Virus record (IMG/VR): IMGVR_UViG_3300034082_000574
Span: 1-31,511 of that record
DNA: 31,511 nucleotides
Reading direction: 5' to 3' (one strand)
Source: a virus
A model generated the notes under the pieces. It did no database searches and had not been told where the DNA came from. It saw only the letters and a list, made by a program, of their open reading frames with translations. Position numbers and translations under genes: made by a program. This document shows positions 1-10,500 of the stretch, piece after piece (position 1 is the stretch's first letter; every line of letters begins with the position of its first letter).

Positions 1-2
1 TC

Positions 3-683
3 AAATCAGAGGCTGCCGGAGTTACTCCACAGGAAAAATTTGATGGAGCATCGGATGCTACAAAAACTGTCACGGGCGCAGGTCTACATAAACCCGCAGG
101 TGATAAATCTTTAAGAAATCAACCCGACCCCGGTAGTACTGTAGGCAATCTATCAAAAGAACAAATGACAGCATTACTAGCACAAATTGGTAACAGTGAA
201 AGTGGCGGAAATTACACTAGCATTAATCCTTTTGGTTATATAGGAAAATATCAATTTGGCGCAGAAGCCCTACAACGTATGGGTTATATTAAATCAGGAT
301 TAGTAACCAGCTATAAACAGCTAGGAGCAGAAAAGCACAAGGCTCTACTAAACAATCCTAACAGCTGGGTCGCTAATAAATGTGCTAGCCAAGACGAATT
401 CCTTAACAATCCAGCACTACAAGAAAAAATAATGGAACAATTTACAGCTCAGAACTATTCTGACATGATTAGCAACGGTGCTATTACCAAAGATATGACC
501 CCAGAAGATGTTGGTGGTATGTTGATGACCGGACACATGTTGGGCGCAAGCGGAGCAAATACTTGGCGCAAAACAGGTAGTGGGCAGGACGGCAATGGTA
601 CAACCGGTAGCTTGTATTTCAAAACAGGCAAATATGCTGTATCAGTGCTGGCACCTAAAATGCCAGAGATCAACGCTGGATAA
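3..683 (+). CDS. Baseplate hub / tail lysozyme, C-terminal part (left end cut by window)
   Basis: The frame is open from the first complete codon at position 3 to the TAA at 681-683, so this is the 3' end of a larger gene and the ATG at 165 is internal. The visible ~226 residues begin with a Gly/Pro/Asp-rich linker (about 50 residues). A lysozyme-like domain follows, with the block GNSESGGNY and then GYIGKYQFG. The Glu at nt 198-200 sits where the catalytic acid of goose-lysozyme/SLT-type folds lies. Later blocks (FLNNPALQEK, MLMTGHMLGASGANTW) match tail-lysozyme domains I know from T4-like marine phages. The likely role is local cleavage of peptidoglycan during tail penetration, as part of a gp5-like hub. 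The position directly before gp25 and gp6 supports this. The hub part itself lies outside the window, so the gp5 assignment is inference. Confidence 0.8.
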   Translation, partial: KSEAAGVTPQEKFDGASDATKTVTGAGLHKPAGDKSLRNQPDPGSTVGNLSKEQMTALLAQIGNSESGGNYTSINPFGYIGKYQFGAEALQRMGYIKSGLVTSYKQLGAEKHKALLNNPNSWVANKCASQDEFLNNPALQEKIMEQFTAQNYSDMISNGAITKDMTPEDVGGMLMTGHMLGASGANTWRKTGSGQDGNGTTGSLYFKTGKYAVSVLAPKMPEINAG

Positions 684-686
684 ATA
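679..686 (+). promoter_or_regulatory. Candidate T4-type late promoter before gp25
   Basis: The octamer GATAAATA matches the T4-like late consensus (TATAAATA in T4; NATAAATA in marine relatives). It contains the TAA stop codon of the lysozyme gene. The gp25 ATG is only 5 nt downstream, so a start 5-7 nt after the octamer would give a nearly leaderless gp25 mRNA. It could be a chance match in AT-rich DNA, but three other gene starts here carry the same octamer upstream. Confidence 0.45.
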
Positions 687-691
687 TTACT

Positions 692-1069
692 ATGGCTATT
701 ATGTATAGAGGATTTAGTACAGTGGGGCGAACTAGAAAGTTTCGTCTGACTGACTTTGAACTAGTTAAACAGGATATTATCAATCACTTCCATATCCGTA
801 AGGGTGAGAAGTTAATGAATCCTAACTTTGGTACGATCATCTGGAACGTACTACATGAGCCTTTGACCGAAGACTTAAAAAGTGTAATAACTTCTGACAT
901 TAAATCTATTGCTAGCTACGATCCACGTGTTGGCATCGACAACGTAATCATCACAGAATACGAATTTGGTATTCAAATTGAATTAGAACTACGCTACATT
1001 CAAACTAATCAGACCAGCGCAATGAATCTACGCTTCAACAGTCAATCAAACTCAGTTACAATGGTATAA
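692..1069 (+). CDS. gp25: Baseplate wedge protein gp25 (GPW/gp25 family)
   Basis: This 125-aa protein has the usual length and pattern of GPW/gp25 proteins. Its core block MNPNFGTIIWNVLHEPL (about residues 42-58) corresponds to the family signature of a Pro/Phe/Gly turn followed by a hydrophobic 'FeP' helix. Gp25 is a conserved component of the contractile-tail baseplate wedge and helps start sheath assembly around the tube. It lies 8 bp after the tail lysozyme gene and 51 bp before gp6. The start at 692 is chosen over the ATG at 701 because it is first after the upstream stop. No clear Shine-Dalgarno sequence precedes either ATG, which fits a nearly leaderless message from the octamer at 679-686. 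Confidence 0.93.
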   Translation: MAIMYRGFSTVGRTRKFRLTDFELVKQDIINHFHIRKGEKLMNPNFGTIIWNVLHEPLTEDLKSVITSDIKSIASYDPRVGIDNVIITEYEFGIQIELELRYIQTNQTSAMNLRFNSQSNSVTMV

Positions 1070-1092
1070 TAAACTACGCACTTATATTTCCT

Positions 1093-1100
1093 GATAAATA
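1093..1100 (+). promoter_or_regulatory. Candidate T4-type late promoter before gp6
   Basis: GATAAATA lies in the 51-bp gap between gp25 and gp6, 20 nt before the gp6 ATG. It is followed by CATTATAACAGGAAATAAGT, which supplies an AGGAA ribosome site before ATG 1121. The bases after the octamer (CATTATA) recur after the octamer-like site at 4493-4500, suggesting an extended element. Confidence 0.7.
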
Positions 1101-1120
1101 CATTATAACAGGAAATAAGT

Positions 1121-4100
1121 ATGGCTACCACAACAAGACAAACGAGTTTACTAGTTGCTGAAGACTGGACAAAGCTCTATCAAACCTTCCGTAGTGCGGA
1201 TTTTCAAAGCTATGATTATGAAACCTTGCGTAAGAGCATGGTCGACTATCTTCGCTTATACTACCCAGAAGATTTCAACGACTTCATTGAATCAAGTGAA
1301 TTTGTTGCCTTAATTGATCTCATTGCTTTCTTAGGACAATCGCTAGCATTCCGCGGCGACTTAAACGCACGTGAAAACTTTATCGACACAGCGCAACGTC
1401 GTGATAGCATTCTTAAACTTGCTAAACTAATTTCATATAACCCTAAACGCAATGTTGCTAGTAGCGGTTATTTAAAACTTGACAGTGTAAGTACTACCGA
1501 AACAGTATTTGACAGCAACGGCTTAAATTTAGCCAGCTTGGTTGTTAACTGGGCAGATGCTGGTAATGATAACTGGTATGAACAGTTCATCACAGTATTG
1601 AATGCTAGTTTTAACTCAACGCAGGTTGTAGGTAAGCCTAGTAACAGTGCCTTAATTAACAACATTGTAACTGATGAATATCAAATTAATCTAATTCCTA
1701 ACCTTGTTGCTACATATTCTTTCCAAGCAGACATTGAAGGTAGCCAAACACCTTTTGAATTAGTAAGCCCTACTAGTGCTGGTCAAAGTTACATCTACGA
1801 AGCTGCGCCTCGCCCTAATACTAGTTTTAATCTATTGTACAAAAACGACAACCTAGGAAATAACAGTGCTAATACTGGATTTTTCTTATACTTCAAGCAA
1901 GGCGAATTAAAATCAATTGATGTAAACTTCCAAGAAAGTTTACCTAATCGTGTTTATAGCATTAACGTTAATAACATTAACAACTCTGACATCTGGGTTT
2001 ATAGTTTAGATCAAAATGGCGCTGTCGACACACAGTGGGCTAAAGTTCCTGCTGTGGGCACTACCAACGTGATCTACAATAAGAGCACAAACAAAAATGT
2101 TTACCAAGTAAACAGCCGTGCTGGCGATCAAATTGATCTAGTGTTTGGTGACGGATCATTTAGTAACGTACCACAGGGTCGTTTCCGTATCTACTATCGT
2201 GTCAGCAACGGATTAGAATATAAAATTACTCCAGACGAGCTACGTGGCATTACTATGTCAATAAACTACACTAGCCGTAACAATCGTGTTGAAACATTGA
2301 CCATGCGTGCTAGCTTACAGTACACAGTGGCTAATGCTACAACACGTGAAACATTAGATGACGTGCGCCAAAAAGCACCGCAACAATACTATACACAAGA
2401 TCGTATGGTCACTGCGGAAGACTATAACATTTTACCATATACCCTGTTCAACAACGTATTAAAAGTTAAAGCAGTTAACCGTACAAGTTCTGGTGTTAGT
2501 CGTTACCTAGATGTTATCGATACTACAGGTAAGTATTCAACTACTAATATTTTCTGCCAAGATGGTATGTTGTATCGCGAATCATTCATTAATTCGTTTA
2601 ATTTTGATTTTGCCACAACCAATGATATTTTTAAAATATTAACAAATAGAATTAAACCTATTGTGGCAGAAAAAGAAACACAACAATTCTTCTATGCCTT
2701 CTATGATCTAATCAATCTTGATGACTGCTATTGGAATAAATCAACTGAGATTGCCAACGGCAACACAGGATACTTCTATGACAGCTCAGATAAGATTCTA
2801 CAACTTGGTAGTTATGTAGCTGGTAACAAAAAATACATTAAACAAGATGCTATTGTTAAATTTAGCGCAGGTGAAGGCAACTATTTTAATGCGTTAAATC
2901 AAATTAAAGCAGGTACTCCTACTAAAAACGGTGATAAATTTTATATCTATGCTAGCATACGTGAAGTACTAGCTGACGGTACTAACGGCGGCAACGGCAA
3001 TTTATCTAACGGCAGTGGCCCGGTAGTTATTAATCAATCCGTGCCTACAGGTGCTAAGGCAATTCAAGCCTATGCGGTGTTTAATATTGATCTACCAAAT
3101 TCATTAATCACTAGCATGACTGAATACATTGAAGCATTCCAAGACTTTGGTATACGTTATGATGTTGACACTAGCAGTTGGAAAATTGTCCTACCAGAAA
3201 ACCTAAACACCACAGGTGACTTTAGTCTAGCAAACGCAGGACTTGCTAATGACACTAGCTGGATAATTCGTTTCCAAACCAAAGGACAAACATTTACAGT
3301 TTGGTACCGTGGTGTTAACTATGCGTTTGAAAGTGTTATAGAAACTAACTTCTATTTTGATACTAAAGTTAAAGTGTTTGATCCTAAAACAGGATTTACA
3401 ATCAACGACCAAATCAACGTCCTCAAAATTAATAGTCAGCCCGATAGCACAGCCTTCTTGGGTATTGATTATAGTTGGTATGTTTATAAAAATATTACAG
3501 AAGCAGATGGCTACGAAAATCCTAGTAAGATCTTAGTTACCTTTCCCGACAGTGACAATGATGGCGTGCCAGATAATCCTGAACTGTTTGAATTAATTGT
3601 TGCTCCTAGTACAGACACAAAATCTAAATATGTGTTCTTCCAAAATACATATAGCTATGATAATTTTGTAGTACAAACACCAGTTAGCAATGATTTGGTT
3701 ATAACAGAATACGACACCCTAGTACAAATACAATCTGCGGCAACCTTATACACTAACGGGCAACTATTTTATCTAGCAGACAGAAATGAATTTTATCAAC
3801 TAGTAGTAGTTGGCTCAGTATATACTCCAACATTGGTCACTGGCTACACTGCTAAAATAGGACGTCAAGACCTATACTTCCAGTATCGTCATAACAGTCC
3901 TAACAACAGACGTATTGACCCTAGTCCAAATAATATTGTTGACTTGTACATGCTGACTAAAACTTATGCTACTGATTACGTTGCTTGGTTACAGGACACA
4001 TCAAATAAATTATCTGAACCGACTGCTCCTACTCCTGAGGTTTTAGCCACAGACTTTAATGCGCTAGACAACTATAAGAGCATCAGTGATACAATCATTT

Positions 4101-4486
4101 ACAATCCTGCTAAATTTAAACCAATCTTTGGTAGCAAGGCAGCTACAGCATTACAGGCTACGTTTAAGGTAGTTAAAAATCCCAACGTGGTTGTCAGCGA
4201 CAACGACGTTAAAGTTGGAGTAATTGCGGCTATTAATCAATATTTTGATATAGCTAACTGGGACTTTGGTGAAACATTTTACTTTTCAGAGCTAAGTGCG
4301 TATCTACACAATGCTCTAGCACCTAACATTGCCAGTGTTATAATTGTGCCAGCAAGCGAAACAGAAGCATTTGGTAGACTGTTTCAAATCAACGCTGAAT
4401 ACAATGAAATTATAGTAAGTGCCGCAACAGTAGACAATGTACAAATTATTAGTTCCATTACTGCTGCGCAATTAAACCAGGTTTAG
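1121..4486 (+). CDS. gp6: Baseplate wedge protein gp6, enlarged version
   Basis: The N-terminal region (about residues 27-112) has the classic gp6 layout: DFQSYDYETLRKSMVDY, LRLYYPEDFNDFIESSEF, FLGQSLAFRGDLNAREN and LISYNPKRN. Gp6 dimers form the inter-wedge ring of the T4 baseplate. At 1121 aa it is much longer than T4 gp6 (660 aa). The added length is mainly in the C-terminal half, rich in beta-strand-like sequence and ending in a gp6-like tail. Residues 810-818 (D-S-D-N-D-G-V-P-D) form a DxDxDGxxD loop typical of calcium-binding sites. An AGGAA site 10 nt upstream supports the start at 1121. The 5' neighbour gp25 is also a wedge component, so the two genes form an assembly unit with a late promoter between them. 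Confidence 0.93.
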   Translation: MATTTRQTSLLVAEDWTKLYQTFRSADFQSYDYETLRKSMVDYLRLYYPEDFNDFIESSEFVALIDLIAFLGQSLAFRGDLNARENFIDTAQRRDSILKLAKLISYNPKRNVASSGYLKLDSVSTTETVFDSNGLNLASLVVNWADAGNDNWYEQFITVLNASFNSTQVVGKPSNSALINNIVTDEYQINLIPNLVATYSFQADIEGSQTPFELVSPTSAGQSYIYEAAPRPNTSFNLLYKNDNLGNNSANTGFFLYFKQGELKSIDVNFQESLPNRVYSINVNNINNSDIWVYSLDQNGAVDTQWAKVPAVGTTNVIYNKSTNKNVYQVNSRAGDQIDLVFGDGSFSNVPQGRFRIYYRVSNGLEYKITPDELRGITMSINYTSRNNRVETLTMRASLQYTVANATTRETLDDVRQKAPQQYYTQDRMVTAEDYNILPYTLFNNVLKVKAVNRTSSGVSRYLDVIDTTGKYSTTNIFCQDGMLYRESFINSFNFDFATTNDIFKILTNRIKPIVAEKETQQFFYAFYDLINLDDCYWNKSTEIANGNTGYFYDSSDKILQLGSYVAGNKKYIKQDAIVKFSAGEGNYFNALNQIKAGTPTKNGDKFYIYASIREVLADGTNGGNGNLSNGSGPVVINQSVPTGAKAIQAYAVFNIDLPNSLITSMTEYIEAFQDFGIRYDVDTSSWKIVLPENLNTTGDFSLANAGLANDTSWIIRFQTKGQTFTVWYRGVNYAFESVIETNFYFDTKVKVFDPKTGFTINDQINVLKINSQPDSTAFLGIDYSWYVYKNITEADGYENPSKILVTFPDSDNDGVPDNPELFELIVAPSTDTKSKYVFFQNTYSYDNFVVQTPVSNDLVITEYDTLVQIQSAATLYTNGQLFYLADRNEFYQLVVVGSVYTPTLVTGYTAKIGRQDLYFQYRHNSPNNRRIDPSPNNIVDLYMLTKTYATDYVAWLQDTSNKLSEPTAPTPEVLATDFNALDNYKSISDTIIYNPAKFKPIFGSKAATALQATFKVVKNPNVVVSDNDVKVGVIAAINQYFDIANWDFGETFYFSELSAYLHNALAPNIASVIIVPASETEAFGRLFQINAEYNEIIVSAATVDNVQIISSITAAQLNQV

Positions 4487-4492
4487 AAAACG

Positions 4493-4500
4493 TTTAAATA
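4493..4500 (+). promoter_or_regulatory. Candidate late promoter before the giant virion gene
   Basis: TTTAAATA lies in the 41-bp gap after gp6 and is followed by CATTATAGCA. The site before gp6 reads GATAAATA then CATTATAACA, so 17 of 18 positions after the first two agree or nearly agree. The octamer itself departs from NATAAATA at the second base, and the same octamer occurs by chance at 9210-9217. The downstream match and the intergenic position are the main support. Confidence 0.55.
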
Positions 4501-4527
4501 CATTATAGCAAAAGAGATCTTACAACA

Positions 4528-7500
4528 ATGGCCGCAAGAAAAAGTATAAATTTACTTCCACAAATATTTCAAACAGACATCAACGACAAGTTTTTATCTG
4601 CGACGATTGATCAATTAATCAGCGAACCATCACTGAAGAATATCAATGGTTATATTGGCCGTAAATTTGCTCCAACATATAAAAGCACAGATAGCTATCT
4701 ATTAGAAAACAATGCTAATAGAGAAAATTATCAACTTGAACCTAGTGTATTAATTAAAAATGAGTCGGGTGATGTTACTTTCTTTGCCAGTTACATTGAC
4801 TTTCTAAACAAAGTTAAGTACTATGGCGGCTCAATAACAGACCATAGTCGTTTATTTAAAAACGAATACTACACATATGATCCAGGTATTAGCTTTGACA
4901 AGTTTGTTAACTTTGGTCAGTACTACTGGTTGCCCGACGGACCCGACACAGTACACGTTAACACAACCGGAGTACCTCTAGTTAAATCGTTTGATGTAAC
5001 TCGTAATGTTACAACTAACACCTACGATTTTGATATTGGCAATCTAAAAAATAACACCATAACATTGGCACGCGGCGGCACATATACATTTAATATTAAT
5101 CAACCAGGACATAAATTTTGGATTCAAAGTGAGTTGGGACTAGACGGCAAAGTTAACGCGACTCCTACAGTTAGCACAAGAGATGTACTTGGTGTATACA
5201 ACAACGGCCTAGAAACCGGCGCAGTAATATTTGATGTGCCACAAAAAGATGCGCAAGATCGTTATACACTAATGAGCTCAGTCTACAATGTAGATTATGC
5301 GGCACCTATTCCTTATAGCAAATTACATAATCGTATTTTAAGCGATTTCCTAGAAGAATATCCGCAATACGCAGGCATTACTGGTCAGCTCAACGGCAAA
5401 ACATTGGTATTTGTTGATGTAGACAAGTGGTCAGAGTCAACCGAAGAAGCATGGGTTGCCCGTGGTGTGTTTGATCGTGATGGGTTAGCAATTGATGGAT
5501 ATGACGCAGGCGTAGCAGTTCCAGAGAACCAAAGATTTGGTGTATGGAAAGTACTGTACACTGATGGTGGTGCCGGTGATCCATTGATTCGCTTGGTATA
5601 CGAGCAAGACATAGCCATTGAAGAAAAAGTATATATTAAGTACGGTATTGGCAATGCTAACAAAGAGTTCTATAAAGAATTAGACGGGCAACTACGTCGA
5701 GTGCCACATATTACTGCGGTACAGGATACATTGTATATCCAAGACGGCACAGACCCCGGCATTTATTCATTCATTAAAATTGTTGATTCGACTAATTTTG
5801 TGATTGATGTAGAGAACGATATTCTAGGTAAGAAAACTTATACTAGCCCGAACGGTGTTAAATTTACCAGCGGATTAAAAATACATTTTGAAAATGATGT
5901 AACTCCGGCTAGCTATCAAAACAATACCTATTACGTAGAAAACGTTGGTGATGCGATTCGACTAGTAGACGTAACATTGCTAGTGACACCAGAACTATAC
6001 AATGATGAATTAGCAGTAAACTATCCTGATCAAGTATTCCCAGAATATATTACAATCAAACGCGATGCGTTAGATCTTAACGCATGGGCACGCAATAATC
6101 GTTGGTTCCATAGAGAGGTTATTGTAGCAACATCTGAGTATAATGGTACATTATTATCATTTAACCAAACCTTGCGTGCGCAACGCCCTATCGTCCAATT
6201 TGAAAGTGATTACAGACTATTTAACAATGGTAGAATCGGTAAACGTGCCATTGATATTTTAGATACAAATACCACAGACCCGTTTAATACATTAGAAGGT
6301 AAAACACTAAGTGGGGCATTTGGTATTACTCTAACCGACGGTCTTCGTGTGTTATTTGGATCAGCAGTTGACCCATTAGTACGTGATAAAATTTATGTAG
6401 TAAATTTAGTTCAATATGACGCAAATCCTGTAACAGGAATCCCAGAAGGTGATTTTTATATCAAATTGACCATAGCCGACGACGGCGACAGTGAGATATA
6501 CGACACTGTAGCAGTTACAAACGGAAATTACAAAGGTAGCCAATGGTGGTATGATGGTACTAGTTGGTTAGAAAGTCAACAAAAAACTACCCTACAACAA
6601 GACCCATTATTTGATGTATTTAATAACAGCGGAATTAGCTTCAGTGATACCACAACATATCCTAGAAGCGCATTTACCGGCTGTAAAATATTTGGGTACC
6701 AACGCAATACTGCCGGAGTAAATGACTTAGTACTAGGATTTCCACTAACGTATAAAAATTTCCAAACACAGGGCGATATCCAATTCCTTAACTATTTTAG
6801 TAATGATACGTTTACCTATGTGGTTAACAACGAAACACTATCTGTTGATGTGGGTTCCGGCTTGTTGCAGAAAACTGTAGATAGAAATACAGTTAAATCT
6901 GCTAATACTTGGAGAACTGTAGTTGAAGCTAGTAGACAATACCAAATTATTAACACAGTATATGACGGCAATAATCAAATTGGTAAAAACATAGGTACCG
7001 TTAACGACGATCAAAAATTCTATATTGATATTCTACCAGAAACAGAAGCAACAATCCCTTATGTAAAAGTTTTTGTTAATAATAAATTAGTGCCAAATAG
7101 CCAATGGAATTTGGTATTGGCTAACAGCGCAGATGTTTATACTAAAAAGAATGGTATTCATATTCTTAATACATACCCGCTGACAGTCAACGATAAAGTT
7201 GATCTATTAATCCACAGTAGACAAATTAGTAAATTAGGACACTATCAAGTCCCTAGTAACTTAGATCTAAATGCGCAGGGTGTTAACTTAACATCACTGA
7301 CATTAGGTCAGATGCGAAATCACTTAGTTGAATTAAGTCAGAATAGTTTTGCCATAGACGGAAATATTTTAGGCACTAGCGATCTACGAGATATCGAACT
7401 TAAAGCACAAGGCGGCACGATCCTGCAGCACAGTGCTCCATTGCCTTACGCTAGTTTGTTCCTGTTGGACGAGCAGGCTAGCTATATTGATTCATTGAAA

Positions 7501-10500
7501 TATGCGCAAAAAGAATATACTAAGTTTAAAAATAAATTTATAGAATTAAGTAGTTCTTTACCCGGAATTGACCCAATGAATCCGGTTGCGTCTGTAGATC
7601 TTATTTTAACACAAATCAACGCTAATAAAAATTCTACATTCTCGTGGTTTTACAGTGACATGGTCCCATACGGTACACTTAAAACTACAATTAACTATAC
7701 AGTATTTGATCCGTTAGTTACAGAATACCAAATCACTAATGTGTTTAATGACACAACATTAAGTGGGTTGGCAGTATTGGTGTACCTAAACGATGTACAA
7801 CTAGTTAAAGATCGAGACTATACATTTAGTAAAGTTAGTCCAAGTATTGTTTTCAACACAGACGCGATTACATTAACGATTGATGATAAAATTACATTTG
7901 TTGAATATTCTAACACAGACGGCGCTTACATTCCGGAGACTCCGACTAAGTTGGGATTATATCCCAAATTTATTCCTGAACTGTATGAAGATGATACTTA
8001 CAGAATAACTATCAATGCCATTCGTGGACATGACGGTAGTATTACTCCAGCATTCAATGACTATAGAGATAATATTCTATTAGAATTAGAAAAACGTATA
8101 TTTAATAATATCAAACTAGTAGATACTGGTATCTATAAAAATATCTATCATATTTTACCTAGCAAATTTAGAAATAATGATTATAGCAACGTTGAGATTA
8201 ACAATGTTTTAACTAAGAGCTTCTTAAGCTGGGTAGGAAATAACAAACTAGACTACACATCGAATAGTCTATTTGAAAGCAATGACGCATTTACCTGGAA
8301 CTATAATCTTTTTGTTGATAGATTGGACAACGAGTACCTACCAGGAAGCTGGCGTGCTTGCTATATGTATTTCTATGATACAATAGCACCGCATCAACGT
8401 CCATGGGAAATGTTAGGATTTAGTATTAAACCTAATTGGTGGGAAAATTATTACGGCCCAGCACCATACACTGGTGGCAACGGACTATTGTGGGAAGACT
8501 TAGAAGCAGGATTAATTGTTGATGGTGACCGCGCAGGCATTGATAAACAATTTGCTCGCCCTGGGTTAACATCGATTATTCCGGTTGACGAAAATGGATT
8601 CTTATTGAGCCCAGCCGCAATTATTGCCAAAGCAACAAACTCTACTAAAGCCGCCACATCGTGGGCAATCGGGCAGATTGGACCAGTTGAGTGGACATGG
8701 AGAGCAAGTAGTGATTATCCGTTTGCTGTTAACCAAGCACTAGCATTGACCCGTCCGGCAATGTATTTTGGTAGATTTATCGACACATATAATATTAAAT
8801 TCAATAGTGATCTAGACCAATACCTAACAGCAAACAATCAACACGTTAACCAAAAAGAAATATATTACAATGGTGACACTAGTTCTGGGAGTGTTAAACG
8901 TAGTGCTGGATATTTAAATTGGATTGCGGATTATTTAACTAACCTAGGTATAAGTCCTGAGGTAAAATTAAAAGGTATGATCCAAAACTATCAAGTAAAT
9001 TTAGCCTACAAAATGGCAGGCTTTACTGATAAGAAATTCTTAAATGTCCTAGCAGAGCAAAGTAGCCCAACAAGCACAAATGAAAGCGTGTTACTACCGG
9101 ATGAAAACTATAACATTTATTTGTATAAATCAACACCTATAGACAAAGTAGTTTACAGTGGTGTAATTGTAGAAAAAACATCTAACGGATATACGGTACG
9201 CGGCTATGATTTAAATAATCCGTACTTTACTATTATTCCTAGTGTGGTTAATACCAATGCGTTTAAGATCACTGTATTAAATGCCGACGGGACTATTTTC
9301 CGTGACTATCAAAACATTAAATTAACTGTTCCATATGGTTATGAATTTAAATCACGTCAACAGGTTGTTGATTTCTTAATTAGCTATGAACGCTACTTAA
9401 TGGCGCTGGGTTTTCAATTTAACGAATACGATGGCCAATTAAAAGAAACACGTAACTTTAAATTAAGTGCTAAAGAATTCTTATTCTGGGCCCAACAAGG
9501 ATGGAATGTTGGTAGCTTAATGATTCTAAGTCCTATTGTTAATTACTTAAAAGTCAACACCAACGGTAGTATTGTAGACGCAATAAGTAACAGTCAATAC
9601 AGTTCTAGAATCTTAGATCAAAACTTTAACTTGGTTAAAAATACCAGTTACAATGTTACTAGATCAGCAAACAACTTTTCAGTATCATTAACTGATGCTA
9701 ACAGCGTTTTGGCATTTGCTGAATTAAATTTAGTACAATACGAACATGTTTTAATATTTGACAACAGCACAGTGTTTAATGATGTTATCTATAGACCAGA
9801 ATTGGGTAACAGACAATATCGTTTAAAACTAGTTGGTCAAAAAACAGCCAACTGGGATGGTAGTTTATATGCTCCTGGATTTGTATATAATTCAGGTGAT
9901 GTACAAACATGGCAACAGGGTAAAGATTACCTTAAAGGCGATCTAGTAGAATACAAAAATCTATACTATGTGGCCCTTAAACTAGTGCCAGCAGCAGTTG
10001 ACTTTGACTTCTCAGTATGGAAACAATTATCTAGTTCAGAAATTAAAACAGGCTTACTACCTAACTGGTCAACTATCGCAGTTAAACCACAATCATATTA
10101 TGATTCATACAGTGACTTTGACGACGAAAACGTTATAAAATACAGTCACGGTTTGATTGGATATAAACCGAGACAGTACCTAGCAGATCTAGGACTAAGT
10201 GACACAACACAAATGGAATTCTACAAAGGATACATTCGTCAGAAAGGTAGTGCTAATGCGGTTAATGAATTAACCCGTGCTGAATTTAACAATTTAAAAT
10301 CAGCGATCAATTACTACGAAGAATGGGCAGTACGTGTAGGCGAGTATGGCGCATTAGACAGTAACCCGTATATTGAAATTGTGCTTGACGAAAAATCGTT
10401 TAGTGCTAACCCAACGACTGCGGAATTCGTTGATGATCAAAACAGCAACGATGCTGATGGCGTAACGGTGTTTAATCGTTTCCAACTATACAGATCTACT

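Noticed and set aside
9210-9217. TTTAAATA identical to the octamer at 4493
   Set aside because: It is deep in the giant gene with no gene start near, and lacks the CATTATA extension. It shows that this octamer alone is not specific.
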